This document shows positions 6,040-7,354 of a DNA stretch of 7,354 nucleotides, one piece after another. The position numbers and the translations under genes were made by a program. Each line of letters begins with the position of its first letter. Position 1 is the stretch's first letter. The notes under the pieces are model-generated. The model searched no databases. It was not told where the DNA came from and worked only from the letters and a program-made list of their open reading frames with translations. Source of the stretch: Planctomycetota bacterium (lineage in GTDB: Bacteria; Planctomycetota; SZUA-567; H5-PLA8); the NCBI GenBank assembly GCA_025355035.1, contig JANXLS010000779.1, positions 1 to 7,354 of the forward strand, written 5' to 3'.

Positions 6040-7212
6040 ATGAACCAGACCGTCGCGCTCGCTGTGATCCTGTTGAGCCGCTTCCTTTACGCTGCCGAAG
6101 AAACCGCTTTCGTCATCACCGAACCCACCGATTACCAAATCATTCAGCGCCAAAACGACAACACCGGAACCCTGCGCATCTCTGGAAAAGTCAACGATCA
6201 CAGCGGCCTCTTACAACGCCGTTTCATCATCAACACTCACTCCGCAAAATTGGCGGATGGCGGATGGGCCGACGTTGCCGGCCAGAAAGACGCCGAGTTC
6301 CACGACTCCTTTTCGGCTCCGGCCGGCGGCTGGTATCGACTGGAATTCCGCTACACAAAAGACGGCAACGTCAGCGCCGAGCACACGCTCGAACACATCG
6401 GCGTCGGCGACATTTTCGTCATCGCCGGCCAATCCAATTCAACGAACTACGGTTCCGATAAACAGACGACCTCAACCGGCTTGGTCTCCAGTTTCGATGG
6501 CACAAAATGGGTCCTCGCCAACGACCCTCAACCTGGCACCGCCGACCGCAGCAAAGGTGGCAGTTTCGCTCCGGCATTCGGCGATGCGCTCTACGAAAAG
6601 TTCCACGTCCCCATCGGCATCGCGTCAACGGGCGCCGGCGCCACGAGCGTTCGCCAATGGCTCCCAAAAGGGGAGCGCATGAAGAACCCCCCGACGATCG
6701 AATCGCACATCAAAAAAGTCGAAGAAGGTACCTGGGAATCGACCGGGGATCTCTTCGACGGACTGATGAAGCGCATCGACGCCCTGCGCACGAATTCCGC
6801 CGCCAACCAAAAACCCTTCCGAGCGATTCTCTGGCACCAGGGCGAATCCGACGCCGGCCAATTGCGCGGCGGCTATCCCGCGATAAAGCAAATCACCGGC
6901 GACCAATACGCCGAATTCATGACCAAACTCGTCAAGTCATCGCGCGGAAAAGCAGGCTGGGAAATCCCATGGTTCAACGCCGTCGCGACTTATCATTCCG
7001 AAAAAGATGCCGAAGACCCTGAGTTCCGCGCAGCTCAAAAATCACTCTGGGAAACGGGCGTCACCTTCGAAGGCCCTGACACCGACGCGCTGCGAAAAGA
7101 GTACCGCGCAGGCGTCCACTTCAACGCCAAAGGCCTTCAAGCCCACGGAAAACTCTGGGCCGAAAAAGTCGCCGCATGGCTTGACGGAACTCTCGACAAA
7201 AACAAGAAATAG
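6040..7212 (+). CDS. Sialate O-acetylesterase-like SGNH hydrolase, probably exported
   Basis: The 390-residue protein matches the SASA (DUF303) esterase family, which removes acetyl groups from sialic acids or plant and algal glycans. Residues 1-19 (MNQTVALAVILLSRFLYAA) resemble a short signal peptide, though the start lacks the usual positive charges. A beta-rich region (about 22-115) precedes the hydrolase. GDIFVIAGQSNSTNYG carries the nucleophile S132. GAGATSVRQW (198-207) and ILWHQGESDA (263-272) are the next family blocks, and GVHFNAKGLQAHG carries the catalytic His H360. The residue three before this His, Asp in classical SGNH triads, is Ala357. The frame is open upstream to 5830, but ATG 6040 is chosen because upstream codons overlap ruvC and GGAG (6026-6029) lies ten bases before it. 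It is divergent from ruvC. Family firm, substrate unknown. Confidence 0.87.
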   Translation: MNQTVALAVILLSRFLYAAEETAFVITEPTDYQIIQRQNDNTGTLRISGKVNDHSGLLQRRFIINTHSAKLADGGWADVAGQKDAEFHDSFSAPAGGWYRLEFRYTKDGNVSAEHTLEHIGVGDIFVIAGQSNSTNYGSDKQTTSTGLVSSFDGTKWVLANDPQPGTADRSKGGSFAPAFGDALYEKFHVPIGIASTGAGATSVRQWLPKGERMKNPPTIESHIKKVEEGTWESTGDLFDGLMKRIDALRTNSAANQKPFRAILWHQGESDAGQLRGGYPAIKQITGDQYAEFMTKLVKSSRGKAGWEIPWFNAVATYHSEKDAEDPEFRAAQKSLWETGVTFEGPDTDALRKEYRAGVHFNAKGLQAHGKLWAEKVAAWLDGTLDKNKK

Positions 7213-7215
7213 AAC

Positions 7216-7278
7216 GAGAGAGCGCGGAGGAAATTTAAAAGCGAATTATTTTCGCCCGCATTTCCTCTGCGTCCTCTT
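7216..7278 (+). terminator. Long imperfect hairpin with short-period arm, possible terminator
   Basis: GAGAGAGCGCGGAGGAAAT (7216-7234) faces ATTTCCTCTGCGTCCTCTT (7260-7278). In plus-strand RNA, 15 Watson-Crick and three G-U pairs form out of 19, around a 25-base loop holding a second stem (GCGAA 7241-7245 with TTCGC 7251-7255). It begins four bases after the esterase stop and lies between convergent genes, so it could end transcription, though no T-run follows. The right arm is part of a short tandem series (CCTCTGCGT, CCTCTTGCGT, CCTTCAACGG, 7264-7292). Confidence 0.5.
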
Positions 7279-7292
7279 GCGTCCTTCAACGG

Positions 7293-7354
7293 TTAAAACT
7301 TCTCCGGCACTTCATACCCCGCCCGGTACTCGCGCTTCAGCATCTTCGACGCGT
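7293..7354 (-). CDS. C-terminus of probable Gfo/Idh/MocA-type oxidoreductase, 5' part outside window
   Basis: The last 19 codons of a gene entering from the right edge read ASKMLKREYRAGYEVPEKF followed by TAA at 7295-7293. This resembles the ending (a helix, then REYR-GYEVP) that I associate with Gfo/Idh/MocA NAD(P)-dependent sugar oxidoreductases of planctomycete and related genomes. Codons show the G/C-rich third positions of neighbouring genes. The family call rests on this short tail only and is tentative; that a gene ends here is more likely than its name. Confidence 0.45.
   Translation of the reverse strand, partial: ASKMLKREYRAGYEVPEKF

Overview
The window looks like a chromosomal segment from an environmental, G+C-leaning Gram-negative-type bacterium. 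The gene mix is a B12-type radical SAM protein, a lone DUF4143 ATPase, a sialate-O-acetylesterase-like SGNH hydrolase and the tail of a probable Gfo/Idh/MocA oxidoreductase. Together with short-period intergenic repeats, this mix recalls the PVC superphylum, Hydrogenedentota or Omnitrophota. That placement is inference from gene content; there is no rRNA or other marker to settle it.

Layout. Bases 1-1342 (+) hold the 3' part of a TIGR03960-type radical SAM protein whose start lies outside the window. A 217-base spacer follows, with two copies of a long dyad element and a candidate promoter, in front of a DUF4143/AAA ATPase gene (1560-2717, +). The next block reads on the minus strand: ruvC (5957-5349), a family 2 glycosyltransferase (5244-4387), GDP-L-fucose synthase (4311-3370) and an unrecognised 167-residue protein (3290-2787). 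A sialate-O-acetylesterase-like gene (6040-7212, +) diverges from ruvC. It converges on the last 19 codons of a probable oxidoreductase (7354-7293, -).

How the genes relate. The glycosyltransferase and fucose synthase fit surface polysaccharide synthesis, although gmd and other pathway genes are not in view. RuvC is a housekeeping recombination nuclease with an N-terminal extension of about 45 residues. The remaining genes have no obvious shared pathway, so I see no complete new defence or biosynthetic system here.

The most unusual content is between genes. First, two dyads of about 41 bases with identical geometry sit upstream of the ATPase gene; one surrounds a candidate -10 box and ends in the ribosome binding site. 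Second, all three gaps in the minus-strand block, and the convergent gap at the right end, carry degenerate short-period (7 to 10 nt) repeats, each with a different unit. No tRNA, rRNA, CRISPR array or insertion sequence was seen.
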